Shown here: positions 1-9,254 of the stretch, in pieces
Numbering within the stretch: the stretch's first letter is position 1
How the letters are laid out: the number at the start of each line of letters is the position of its first letter
Notes under the pieces: model-generated
The model's database searches: none
What the model was told of the DNA's origin: nothing
What the model saw: only the letters and a program-made list of their open reading frames with translations
Translations under genes and position numbers: made by a program
Origin: Parus major
Taxonomy: Eukaryota > Chordata > Aves > Passeriformes > Paridae
NCBI RefSeq assembly: GCF_001522545.3
Contig: NC_031776.1
Location: 29,372,629-29,436,628 of the forward strand
Reading direction: 5' to 3'
DNA length: 64,000 nt

Positions 1-375
1 ACAATGTCCTTATGTTGTCCACTCTAAGAATTTTCAGAGATATGCACAGAAAGAAGGGTAAGTGTAAAGCAAATTCTTCTATAAAACATAAAAGTATTAT
101 TCCTTTCTTTAATAAAAATATCTCTGTAGTATTGACTTAATTTAAATGATCTTCCTTACAAGAGTATGGCAAAATTCGCTGGCCATATTCTCCTTTAATC
201 TCAGTTCTGAAGACTCTTCCTGAAGTGAAAAATAAAAGATGTTCCCAGAAAAAAAAAATAAATTCTTAAAGAGACCTAAAAATGGAAAAGGAGCTGTTTA
301 AACTGGAAGTAACTGCCAGATGGTTCTGATCAAGGTAGGCTACTCCAAGGCCACAAGGCATTTAAGTGACCATAA
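1..375 (-). other. DDX18 3' UTR and downstream flank
   Basis: AT-rich sequence follows the stop codon. On the minus strand two ATTAAA hexamers occur (forward-strand TTTAAT at 194-199 and 108-113). Either could be the polyadenylation signal, but no canonical AATAAA was found on the minus strand here. The UTR may also run past the window edge. No second gene is visible. Confidence 0.5.
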
Positions 376-518
376 TTAACGAGAAAACTGCCGATTGTCA
401 GATTTTTTGCTGATGTGTTTGAAGATTTTTGCTTTGTGGACGTTCTTTGCCTTCTGGTAGCCAAATCCCCCACCTCCGCCTCTTTTCTGCAGTCTTCTGC
501 CATGGTTGCTGTTCACAT
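376..518 (-). CDS. DDX18: DDX18 exon 14, Gly-rich basic tail and stop codon
   Basis: Residues 600-646 and TAA at 376-378. The exon encodes a basic stretch, then [14 protein letters not shown], and ends [12 protein letters not shown]. Human DDX18 has the same [11 protein letters not shown] motif and ends near SDSRQFSH. The tail probably binds RNA non-specifically. The acceptor is ATTTCAG just above 518. Confidence 0.95.
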
Positions 519-3500
519 CTGAAATTTTATTGGTTAAAGAACTTAAAAAGGAGTAAATTGAAATATTGCATTTTGGGTTTACTAAGAGTTGTTGATGTGA
601 GAAAAAAAAAAATTACACAAAAAGCAGAGCTGCCTAATTACAGAGAACTTTGTGCCTGTGGTTCTAAATACTCCTCCAGCTGTCCAATTAAACTGTTCAA
701 TGCACTGCTGCTTCAAATTCTATCCAGTCAGGTTTGACAGTAATTTAGACACAGTTTTCTAGTTCCTGCTCTTGCCCATCTATGCCAATATTCCAAATGT
801 AAGCAAGTACATTTCAATGAAAACTATTTTTCATAGAGGAGAACAATACTTTGGAACATGGGTGCATCCCATAATCTACCCAACAGCAATTGAAGATTTT
901 ATAGCATGGACATGTGCTAAAAGAGATGTTTGTAGGCATTTTTTGCAGTTATATTATTTCAAATATTTACATTTTCTTTGAAAAGTGCTGTTTGAGCATG
1001 ATGCATTTCTATGATTATTAGCAGAAAAACTCCAACCCCAACAACGAAACAGCAGAACTTGAGGTACCACAGGAATTCAGCAAGTTGCACTAAACATTTA
1101 TAATGCAGAAATTCAGCTTTGAAACACTGGAATAAAAGGATACTGAGGTCAACAAATGGAGGAACTTTAAAACCAAATGAAAGGCTGACTTTGGGAAGAT
1201 CCAGATTATTCACATCATAGATCTGCTTCAGAGAATGGGAGTCATAAGCTCTGATGTAAGCTTTGTAAGCCTCCTGGGCTGACTTGTGAAGGAAGTAGTT
1301 CTTCTCTATCAGTTTCTCCAGCTGGTGAGGGGACAAGAAAACCAAAAGAGACACAAACAATTATGGCTGTTAAAAGTCTATATATTATATTCAGACATTT
1401 TTTACTGTGTGAGTGGCAATGACATTAACTCCTCACTTCAGCAAAACTGCCCTGGGACATCAAAATGCACATATAGGTGTAAAAATGCTTCTGTAGACAA
1501 GAAGAGGGACACAAAGGCCTGAAGCTGAGTTACAGCACAAACAAAGGCTTAGCAATATGAAAATTTACAGAAATATTAAACTGGGTTGTCCCAAATAAGT
1601 TAATCAAGGACAACACACCTGCAGCTACCCCATGAAACCATGTGTATGAGAACTGCCAGCCTGACAGCTGAACTGTGTGATTCCATGCAATTCTGTGCAC
1701 AGTCTGGTGTGGCAATGCATGGTGAAATCAGCAGTTTTAATTCTAAACCAAAAATGCAGATACACCAGGGTAGACTAATACATTTTATTTGATGTAGGCC
1801 AAATTCCCAATACTCCTTAGATCCCAGGGTTTCATTTGATGTTTAACGTACATTAATTCAGCATTCTGAAAAAAAAGCTACATTAGGCATAATTTCTTCC
1901 TGATTATGCTTAATTAGGAATCTCTCTCTGTAAGGACTGTCTTCACTGCTTCCTGTACTTGCTATTTTAAATTCAAGTTACTCTAAAGAAACTTAACAGA
2001 ACTCTTATCAAAAGAATGATTCACAGAGGTAATCAACAATAAAAATTCACATCTTCAGAATTATCTATGCTATTCCACTCAACTCTGTGTTCCTTGGCTA
2101 TTTTTGTAGCACAGGAGCACAAAAGAAGTTTAGCTGATGTTGGGCTTTATTCAAATCAGCTAATTAAAAACACACATAGGATTATATACTACAATTCCTA
2201 AACAAGCACACGTATTTTTGAGTTGGAGTTATAGACTGCAACATTCTCCATGCAAATTATAATACAGATATTCAAAGTAGTTGAAATATAAAAACATGTC
2301 ATACCTGAGACTGGATATCTGAGATCTTTGACCAAGAGAATTCAAATTCACTTAGCGGTACCTTAAAAACAAAAAAAGAAATGAAATACCAAAGTATTTA
2401 TTTACACTGTGTAAATATAGTGAATGTGTTTAAGACCAAGGACAAATAGAAAAGAAACTGCTAGGTAACAGATTTTTTTAATACTACAGCTGTATCTGTA
2501 AAGTGCCTTTACATCAATATGACAGTATTATCGCTTCCTTTAAGCCAGAGTAATAGAGACACTCAGTATAACACCATTTTTTACCTCTTTTGCTTTAGAA
2601 GTTAAATCACTTTAGTTAAAAGTCACAAAACAAGTCTATAAGGAGAGCAACCAAGAAACTCTGCAGTTCTATTAAAATTATTACCTTTAGAAAAAGACTC
2701 TGCTTCTTTTGGAATGAAACAAAATTAAACTGATCTTTGAAAAAACAAAACAAACTAACAGTTTTTGCCTTTAAAAACTGAATGTACAGTAAAAAAAAAA
2801 TAAATGCAGACAGAAGTTTACCCTGGCTTGTTTCAGATAACGAAGGAAGCCCAGTTCTTCTGGTCGTAAAATGAGCAGAGCGTGTCCTCTACCATTTATT
2901 CCTCTGGCAGTCCTACCAACACGATGGATATATTCCTTTTGGAAAGAATAACAGGCAACAAGGTCAGGCAGTCTTAATAATCAACAAAAATACACCAAAG
3001 TTAACCTCAGTATAATGTAATGCATCTTTCCCTATTTGGTAAGACTTTTTCTTGGCACTGACACATGGATAAGGGAACACAGGTGCTGAAGGTGCAAAGC
3101 AACAGCTGGCTGAGACAGAGCCCTTGACTAAAGCATTTTATCTTTTACTAAAGAAAAAAAATCTTAGTCTGCAGTAACTGAAAACTAAACCTTGATTTTG
3201 GAGGTTTTTGAATTTCCCTTGTTTACAGTAGACTTTTATTCAAGTAAGAATACTATCTTTAAACAAAATGCAAATTTCAACTGGAAAAGCTCAGGGATGC
3301 ATATGTAAACTCACACTTCTCTGGAGAAGTGTTTGATTGTTTAGCTGATTAGATTTTAATTTCACAGCACAAACAATATTTTAAAATGCAATTCTTGAGA
3401 AGACAACAAAGGTCTTGGCTAGGAGCAGCATTTCCTAGGAGCTGGTGAAAGGCAGTGAAAGAAACCAGCAGCTGGATATGACCATGGCTGAATCCTGCCC

Positions 3501-6500
3501 TCTGCCAAGCAGCAGTTTCAGCTCTTCTCTGCAACTAAGTTTGTAGTCAGAATTTGATTTCTTGCTGTGAGACTTGTCTATTTCCTTAACTTACCTTTGG
3601 ATCATCTGGAGGGTCATACTGGACAATCCAGTCAACCTCAGGAATATCCAATCCTCTGGCAGCCACATCAGTGCACAGCAATATTCCAGACTCTGCATTA
3701 CAGAACTGGAAAAACGTTGTAGTACGTTTGGTCTGTTTCTGCTTGCCCTGAAAGGAAACAAATACACTGGGGATGAAATACCAAATAAGAAAAAAATTAT
3801 TTGAGATATCTTTCCAAATTGTGTACAGACCAAGCAGGACCATTCTGCAGTGAAGAAACAAAGGAAAAAATAAAAGGCACAGGGTTACAAGAAGTGTCAT
3901 CCCTCAGGTTACAATGTAGCTCCCAAAACACTAAAAATTGCATAAACATTCTTCTTATGAGCACAACATACATGATTCAAGTTCAGGAAAAGGACATTAG
4001 CAAGTCTAGCAATGTTAGACAGATTACAGGTGAAAAAAGCAAACAACCAAACAAAACTGATACTTGTCACAGTTCCATCGAAAAATAGCAAGAAATTTCC
4101 CCCCAAAGCATAATAAAAAAGGATTATTTGTGGTTAGTTGTAACTGTTTTATAGACTTGCAGTCAGTTCTTTGTTCCAGACTGTGCATTTTGTGGTTTTG
4201 ACAAAAAATTTACAGTACTGATCCAAATGGTAAGAATTGGCATTAAAAAATAATAAAAAATTATATATATTAGACATAAAATATTTCTATATAATAGATA
4301 AATATATATAAAAATATTATGTTTTATATATTTATGTGTTATATAAATACGTAAAAATAAATCCAAACATCACCTTGGCCTTAGGAAAAGCATCAAATAC
4401 TTCAGACATGAGACTCTGGATTTTTCTGACAAGAAACTTGCCCCACATATTGAATTTTAGTGTTTGTGAAAGGTAACTTCTTGGAATAAAACAGAAATGT
4501 TGATACACAGAGAGCATAAATTAATATCAGTGTTCAGTGCTGGTTCAAAAAACAGCAAGTCTGATTACTGAAGTGTTATTACATAATCTTTATTTCCTTC
4601 CTCTACAGACTAATCAAGACCATCATCAGTTTGGTGAGCAGGGTGTCTGTTTATCAGAAACTGGACTGAAACAAACCAGGCAAACGTAAAGCCAGTAACA
4701 GCTTACAGGTGTTATCAGAATAATTAAAAAATAAATCAATGAATAAGATACTTACATGAATGGCCAAAACAGGCAGATCAATGTAGTTGAGTAATTCATA
4801 GTGGTACTTGACTGACATACATGAAGAAAAAAATACCATCAGTTTCTTCTTCCGGTTCTTCTTGAGGAATGTGAAGAGCAGAAGGAATCTTTTTTCAGAT
4901 GGACACACCACATAACCCTGCAAAAATTTTCAACATTTTAAAATAAAATTAGTAAGGAGCAAACTTGTGTTTTAGTAACACACATCAGGGTTACTGTGTG
5001 AAAAAAACCTCACCAAATAGTTAAACAGTGAAATACATTTGAAACATCCCAAGTAAAAAAACCACAGGGCTTGGTGTGTTCAGAGATCTCAACCCTCCCA
5101 CTAATGTTTGTCTTACCTGCTCCAGACCATCGACTGTTGCTGTCTCCTTGTTATCATCAACCCCAACATACAGTGGCTCTTTCTTCAGAGAGATCTTTGC
5201 CAGATCTTCAACCTTTCTGGTTTGTGTGGCAGAGAAAAGCATCGTCTGTCTGCGCTCTGGAAGTATTTGAAAGACAGCCTCACTTTTTAAAGAAAAATTC
5301 AAATAGCGAAGTCGTAAAATCTCTAACTGCAAACTTCCTTGTGCAAATCTTCCAATTAAATTCTAACTCAAACACACTACTACTGACAAAGAGGTGTAGT
5401 TGTATTATATAGGGTGTACACCATGTTTATTTCAGCTGTCCCTACCCCCAAAATCCTAACTGCTATCAAAATACAGTGTTCTTTCTCTGTATTTCTCTGT
5501 AAAAATGTTAATAATCATTTGCAATCCAATTTAGACACAAAACAACAACTTAAACAGAGATCCATCTTCTAATTCTAAATTAATTCCCATGAATACTACA
5601 ATATTATTGTTTAAAAAAACAATTCAAATTGTGTTTAATACATCAATTACAAGGAATAGCTAAATAAAAAATTAGGAAAATAGAAATTTAAGGTAAATAC
5701 TTAAGCTTCTTCAAGACACTGGTCTTGGAGGTGTCAAAAAAGATTGAACTGCAAGTCAGAAGATCTTTTTCCTTGTATTTAAACCTTATTAGGAAATAAT
5801 GAATTGCAGGAAATAAACAAAGGAAGATGAATGAGAAAATAGAGATGTTAAACTAAAAGGATTTTATATTTACAGAATTATATCTCTGAATAGCATTTGA
5901 AAACTCTGTTCTTCAGATAAATGATGTTCAACAAGTAATATATACTGGCTAGCAGAAAAAAAGGACTGAGTAAGAACACGGCTATGAAGTCAATTTACAG
6001 AACTATAAAAATTAATGACTTCTCTTATAATAATTGAGTCAGAAAGAAGACATAATGTTAGTCTAGTGATTTCCAGGGAAGAGAGAGATTTTTTTTCTTA
6101 CTTGGTAAAAGTTTTATGATCTGTTTCATTTCTTCTTCAAATCCAACCTCCAAAATTCGATCTGCCTCATCAATTACCAAACACTGCAAGTTCTTGTACA
6201 TGAAACCTGGAGTGTTCTAAAAGATTAACAAACTCACAGTCAGACAGGAAAAAGAGTTTTATTATGTTTTAATAACAAGATTAGACATCAATATTCTATC
6301 TACCTGCATATGATCCAGCAGTCTTCCCGGTGTTGCTACAATGATGTTGATTCCATTTCCAAGCTTCTGTGCTTCTGCTGATCTATTACTGCCCCCCATT
6401 ATCAGACCATAGGTGTGAACATGATGATTCATAAGTTCTTTAAGAACTCCGTAGGTTTGCATAGCCAGCTCTCGAGTAGGAGAAAGAATAATAACACCAG

Positions 6501-9212
6501 TTCCTAAAAAATACATCAATTAGACAGGAGTCAGCTACAACCCATCCAATGCCCTAAATGGCTGCTTTACAGTAAAACTCAGTGAAATGAAGAGCCTTAC
6601 CATTCCTAGGCATGAATTTCAGCTTGTAGATGAGCTCTACTGCAGGAATGAGAAACGCAAGTGTTTTTCCACTGCCTGTTTTTGCAGCTGCTAAAATATC
6701 CCTGTAAGCAGCAATGTTAGAAAAAGAAGTATTTAGTTGACTATATTGAGAGAAGAACAATCTGATCTCTGCTGACAAAGTAAAAACTAACACAGCTTAA
6801 AGAAGACCTAGAGAAAAAGCTTTAAGAAGTGGAGTTGGTATTCCACTTTAAGAAGTGGAGCTTGCTGGCAGGCAGGTCACAGCAATCAGTCAGTGAAAGG
6901 CTGGACTCGATGATCATGGAGGTCTCTTCCAACCTTAATGATTCCATGATTTGATTTTATCATTCATATATGTAGCTTGCCAGCAAAGTTTACAAAACAT
7001 TTGGGGTCATTAGAGTGACTAAAAAGCCCTATTTCTTACCTGCCTTCTAGAAGAGGCTTAATACTTTTATGTTGGATTTCAGTCATGTGTGTAAATCCCA
7101 TGTCGTTTATGCCTTTCAATGTATTCTCACTGACAGAACCAGCCAGGGAAGCAAAGGAATTGTCTTCAAAAGCACCTGAAAGTGAGGGACAAAATGAAAA
7201 ATATTTGAACTTATTTCTTCTAATTCCTCTGCCATCTGAGATTAACCAGATCAAATTGACTTATACGAAAAAAATCAAAGGACTTCTTATTGCATTCTGC
7301 ACAAAATCCAATGACACTGGAAAAATACTCTGTATTAATGAGTTCATAAGAAAACTACACCGAGTTAATAAGAATGAAGATGAATGCACTGCTTCTTCTG
7401 TCAGATTTACTAGTTCTACGCCTCCAGCTTGCTATTCATGGACCTCTTCCTTTATAGACAAGCATGTGTGTATATAGGTTTAAAAAACACTTGCACTAGT
7501 AATGGTAGGACCAATGGGTGTGTATATAATGCAGATTTCCAAGAACAGTAGGTGGGTGAGAGCTGTACAGCTGCCAGTGTCACATCATGTATTCAAACTC
7601 CTGACTCACAAAGCTCACTTGAAAACTGCAACTTGCTCTGGAAGGAAAGTGTTAGATCTTGGAATTTTGCCTGTGAATGAAATAGAGAACACAAGATACC
7701 TGTTACACCTAGTGGCAAACTGGGCACTTCATCCTCCTCCTCTTCCACTTCTTTCTCTCCAGAGTCCTGCTTATCTCCATCTTCTACCTCTGCACAATCA
7801 TCTTCTTCTGTTTTTGCTTTTTTGGTTTCTGTATCTGGAGCGTTATTTTACAGAAGACAAGTCAGTTAGAAATACAAAGGTCACGGTTATCATGTAAAGT
7901 TGGTCCACAGACTGAATTTCCTTTAGTCTGTAAACCACATAAAAAGATCACAATTTTCCATTAGGTGGAAGGGAGAAGAGACGAGGATCCTATGGAATTT
8001 TCTGAGACACAGAGCAAAAAATCCCAAAGTTCCTTCCACACAGCCCAGTTTGCATAGTGAAACAATGTAGCTTGATATATATCATAGTGTGGAAGCAAGA
8101 TAAATTGTCCTTAAACCAGTTACAAAATTCTTTTACATCTGAAATGCAGACACTAAATATCCCACACCATTTGTGCTCAGGATATATGAAAACTTGCATT
8201 TTAGGTACTTGAATCTTCAGAGGCAAAAGCATCTCCTCATTGGCATAACCATGATGCGTGTCCCAAAAATCAAATACGATTTATAAACCTCTATTCCTCA
8301 CGTACGTCTATATAAGTATCTATAAATATATATGCATAAAAACATATGCAAACCTAGCAGTATTTGTGTGGTTATTTCTTGGGTTTTTTGGTTGATTTCC
8401 AGTATAATTCAGTTTCATAATATATAAATGTTGCCAAAGGCTGGACATATTGCTAAAAGGCTGTATTGGCTGCACAGCCAAGTACAGAGAGCACCCATCT
8501 ACCAGAGCTCTGAAACAAGAGGGCATATATTTGAATAATACACAAGCAAAACATCCAATCAACGGTACAAAGCAGAATCCCATGGAACAAATTAACTGGC
8601 TACTAGTACGAATTAATATTAATCAAATATCGCAGCTGGAATGAAACAGGTAAAGCTTTAGATCTCAAGGACTTTAAAACGCACACCTGACCGGCACATG
8701 GCATTTCTAACATTCCCCGGCGCGGCGGGAGCCCTAAGGAGGCGCTTGTGGGGTCTCCCAGACTCAGCTCTGGGAGACACGCTGTCTTTGCTAAGAGCAC
8801 GCACCATCTCCTCCATTGGCCGCCGCTTTTCTCTTTTTCTTCTTCTTTTTCTTCTTTTCTCCGCTTCGGGGTCCGGCTGCATCCACAGGCTCTGCGCCCT
8901 CTTCGGCCGCTGCATCCACCTCTGGCACCGCCGCCTCCTCCACCTCCACCTCCTCCTCCTCCGGGGGTCCCTGAGAAGCCCCCTCGTTCGGCACTGCATG
9001 GCGGAGACAGAAGGAAGACACAGGGGAAAGAACACAAAGTTAGGCTCCGCCGGCTCTCAGCCCGGGAGAGGCTCGGCGGCGCCCCCGCCCTTACCTGCCC
9101 CCTGGGCCGCCCGCAGCTTCAGGTTGCGCTGCCGCAGCTTCAGGTTGCGTTTGTGGATCTTCCTGCGGAGCAGCCGCATGGGCAGGTTGCTGGCAGCAGC
9201 CGGCACCGACAT
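376..9212 (-). CDS. DDX18: DDX18, nucleolar DEAD-box ATP-dependent RNA helicase (14 coding exons)
   Basis: The spliced CDS is join(376..518, 1144..1321, 2305..2361, 2822..2935, 3595..3747, 4756..4917, 5117..5256, 6102..6216, 6304..6503, 6601..6701, 7040..7175, 7700..7834, 8805..8993, 9095..9212) on the complement strand: 1,941 nt, 646 residues plus TAA. All junctions are GT-AG and in phase. Motifs visible by residue: Q motif ending at Q182, motif I AKTGSGKT (199-206), Ia PTREL (235-239), Ib TPGR (284-287), DEAD (309-312), SAT (340-342), IV around 404-410, V RGLD (463-466), [10 protein letters not shown] (487-494), and a glycine-rich GGGGGFGY tail near 613-620. The family (yeast Has1, human DDX18) unwinds pre-rRNA/snoRNA contacts during ribosomal subunit assembly in the nucleolus. 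Human DDX18 is 670 residues; the shortening lies mostly in the low-complexity N-terminus. The ATG at 9212 matches the conserved start (basic N-terminus with [11 protein letters not shown]). The frame stays open upstream to another ATG at 9596, but that 128-residue extension is low-complexity and not family-like. Identification is near certain; the exact N-terminal exon edges are slightly less so. Confidence 0.97.
519..1143 (-). other. DDX18 intron 13
   Basis: 625 bp, AT-rich, with GT-AG ends. No snoRNA boxes, repeat family or coding signal recognised. Confidence 0.85.
1144..1321 (-). CDS. DDX18: DDX18 exon 13, Has1-type C-terminal extension
   Basis: Residues 541-600. It encodes [20 protein letters not shown] and [12 protein letters not shown]. 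This conserved block after RecA domain 2 is diagnostic for DDX18/Has1 over other DEAD-box paralogues. Acceptor CACCAG, donor GTATCC at 1138-1143, exit phase 1. Confidence 0.96.
1322..2304 (-). other. DDX18 intron 12
   Basis: 983 bp, AT-rich, with GT-AG ends. Nothing recognisable inside apart from short A and T runs. Confidence 0.85.
2305..2361 (-). CDS. DDX18: DDX18 exon 12, microexon
   Basis: This exon has only 57 nt and encodes [19 protein letters not shown] (residues 522-540), which aligns with human [19 protein letters not shown]. Acceptor TTTAAG, donor GTATGA. It belongs to the conserved C-terminal extension typical of the Has1/DDX18 subfamily. Confidence 0.94.
2362..2821 (-). other. 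DDX18 intron 11
   Basis: 460 bp, AT-rich, including an A10 run near 2791-2800. No further features seen. Confidence 0.8.
2822..2935 (-). CDS. DDX18: DDX18 exon 11, motif VI arginine finger
   Basis: Residues 484-521, 38 codons. [20 protein letters not shown] carries motif VI with the arginine finger that completes the ATPase site. The acceptor is CAAAAG and the donor GTAAAC; exon 12 joins in phase 0. Confidence 0.95.
2936..3594 (-). other. DDX18 intron 10
   Basis: 659 bp. No repeat or RNA gene recognised. A minus-strand open stretch at 3349-3534 is short and not family-like. Confidence 0.8.
3595..3747 (-). CDS. DDX18: DDX18 exon 10, motif V
   Basis: Residues 433-483, 51 codons with both edges in phase 0. 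Contains [18 protein letters not shown] (motif V) and ends [10 protein letters not shown]. Acceptor CTTTCAG, donor GTAAG at 3590-3594. Confidence 0.97.
3748..4755 (-). other. DDX18 intron 9 with an AT-rich tract
   Basis: 1,008 bp, the longest intron. The middle (about 4240-4350) is almost pure A/T with irregular TATA/ATAT runs, a degenerate AT microsatellite. A C/D-snoRNA-like pair of motifs near 4530-4630 was examined and rejected. Confidence 0.8.
4756..4917 (-). CDS. DDX18: DDX18 exon 9, start of RecA domain 2 (motif IV)
   Basis: Residues 379-432, 54 codons with both edges in phase 0. [20 protein letters not shown] and the motif IV segment LMVFFSS are almost the same as in human DDX18. Acceptor is TTTTGCAG, donor GTAAG at 4751-4755. 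Confidence 0.97.
5117..5256 (-). CDS. DDX18: DDX18 exon 8, SAT motif (motif III)
   Basis: Residues 332-378. [20 protein letters not shown] carries SAT at 340-342, which couples ATP hydrolysis to unwinding. The rest links RecA-like domain 1 to domain 2. The donor is GTAAG at 5112-5116. Confidence 0.96.
5257..6101 (-). other. DDX18 intron 7
   Basis: 845 bp, AT-rich, GT-AG. Nothing further recognised. Confidence 0.8.
6102..6216 (-). CDS. DDX18: DDX18 exon 7, DEAD box (motif II)
   Basis: Residues 294-332. It encodes [20 protein letters not shown]; the Walker B residues D309 and E310 coordinate magnesium and activate water. The exon starts in phase 0 after a TTTTAG acceptor and ends at a GTAAG donor (6097-6101) with one base of the lysine codon that exon 8 completes. 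Confidence 0.96.
6304..6503 (-). CDS. DDX18: DDX18 exon 6, motifs Ia and Ib
   Basis: Residues 227-293. PTRELAMQ (motif Ia), the MGG element and [11 protein letters not shown] (motif Ib) are all present; these grip the RNA backbone in DEAD-box proteins. The donor is GTAGAT, just below 6304, and the exit phase is 0. Confidence 0.97.
6601..6701 (-). CDS. DDX18: DDX18 exon 5, Walker A (motif I)
   Basis: Residues 193-227. It encodes [19 protein letters not shown]; the GSGKT P-loop at 202-206 binds the ATP phosphates. The donor is GTAAGG at 6595-6600 and the acceptor TTACAG. The entry phase is 2 and the exit phase 1. Confidence 0.97.
6702..7039 (-). other. DDX18 intron 4, host of a CR1 tail
   Basis: 338 bp. 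It contains a short CR1 3' tail on the plus strand and, just beside it, a 15-bp direct duplication (copies at 6820-6834 and 6846-6860, sequence ctttaagaagtggag). Confidence 0.85.
6892..6955 (+). mobile_element. CR1 LINE 3'-terminal fragment
   Basis: The segment reads ...ggctggactcgatgatcatgg... ccaaccttaatgattcc..., which is the conserved 3' end of avian CR1 in sense orientation. It closes with degenerate copies of the terminal ATTCTATG octamer (attccatg, atttgatt). It is a 5'-truncated, long-dead insertion in intron 4, antisense to DDX18. CR1 insertions are normally severely 5'-truncated, so a tail this short is usual. Confidence 0.85.
7040..7175 (-). CDS. DDX18: DDX18 exon 4, Q motif
   Basis: Residues 148-193. 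It encodes [10 protein letters not shown] at the start of the helicase core and the Q motif [10 protein letters not shown], with the conserved glutamine at 182 that contacts adenine. Acceptor is TTTCAG, donor GTAAG at 7035-7039, and the exit phase is 2. Confidence 0.97.
7176..7699 (-). other. DDX18 intron 3
   Basis: 524 bp, GT-AG, no repeat family or RNA gene recognised. The plus-strand open frames that cross it are chance frames. Confidence 0.8.
7700..7834 (-). CDS. DDX18: DDX18 exon 3, acidic linker
   Basis: Residues 103-148. The product begins [12 protein letters not shown] and ends [13 protein letters not shown], which aligns with the human linker ending [12 protein letters not shown] just before the helicase core. 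Acceptor CAG lies above 7834 and donor GTATCT at 7694-7699. Both edges are phase 1. The exon is highly acidic and probably disordered. Confidence 0.93.
7835..8804 (-). other. DDX18 intron 2
   Basis: 970 bp with a sharp composition change. The exon 3 side is AT-rich (for example 8270-8340), while the last about 110 bp next to exon 2 are CpG-rich and belong to the promoter-proximal CpG island. No element recognised. Confidence 0.8.
8805..8993 (-). CDS. DDX18: DDX18 exon 2, acidic/lysine-rich N-terminal region
   Basis: The exon covers residues 40-103 (63 codons, phase 1 to phase 1). It is rich in Glu/Val/Ala and ends in a run of eight lysines, matching the position of the lysine run in human DDX18 (a likely nucleolar localisation signal). 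The acceptor is the CAG just above 8993, and the donor is a weaker GTGCGT at 8799-8804. Exon 3 joins in frame. Coding sequence is GC-rich with GGA/GAG and AAG/AAA runs, so length variation between individuals is plausible. The donor is the least certain splice site of the gene. Confidence 0.85.
9095..9212 (-). CDS. DDX18: DDX18 exon 1 (coding part), start codon
   Basis: This exon encodes residues 1-39 plus one base of codon 40. The start context has G at -3 but T at +4, so it is an adequate rather than strong Kozak site. The exon encodes a short Ala/Ser leader and then the conserved basic segment [20 protein letters not shown]. An 18-bp direct repeat (9111-9128 and 9132-9149) underlies the doubled RNLKL motif. 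The donor is GTAAG at 9090-9094. The 5' UTR and transcription start lie above 9212 and cannot be fixed from sequence. Confidence 0.93.
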
Positions 9213-9248
9213 CGCGGCGGCGGCAGCGGGAACCCCGCGCTCCTGGCA

Positions 9249-9254
9249 CACGTG
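9249..9254. promoter_or_regulatory. Perfect CACGTG E-box upstream of the DDX18 ATG
   Basis: CACGTG occurs 37-42 bp upstream of the start codon, inside the CpG island. It is the canonical Myc/Max (also USF, MITF) site. Human DDX18 was described as MrDb, a direct Myc target with E-box binding, so the site is plausibly functional. Whether it lies upstream of the transcription start or in the 5' UTR is unknown. Confidence 0.6.

Noticed and set aside
4520..4640. Possible C/D-box snoRNA in DDX18 intron 9 (minus strand)
   Set aside because: There is a TGATGA-like word and CTGA about 90 nt apart, but the C box lacks the consensus purine and there is no terminal stem next to the boxes.
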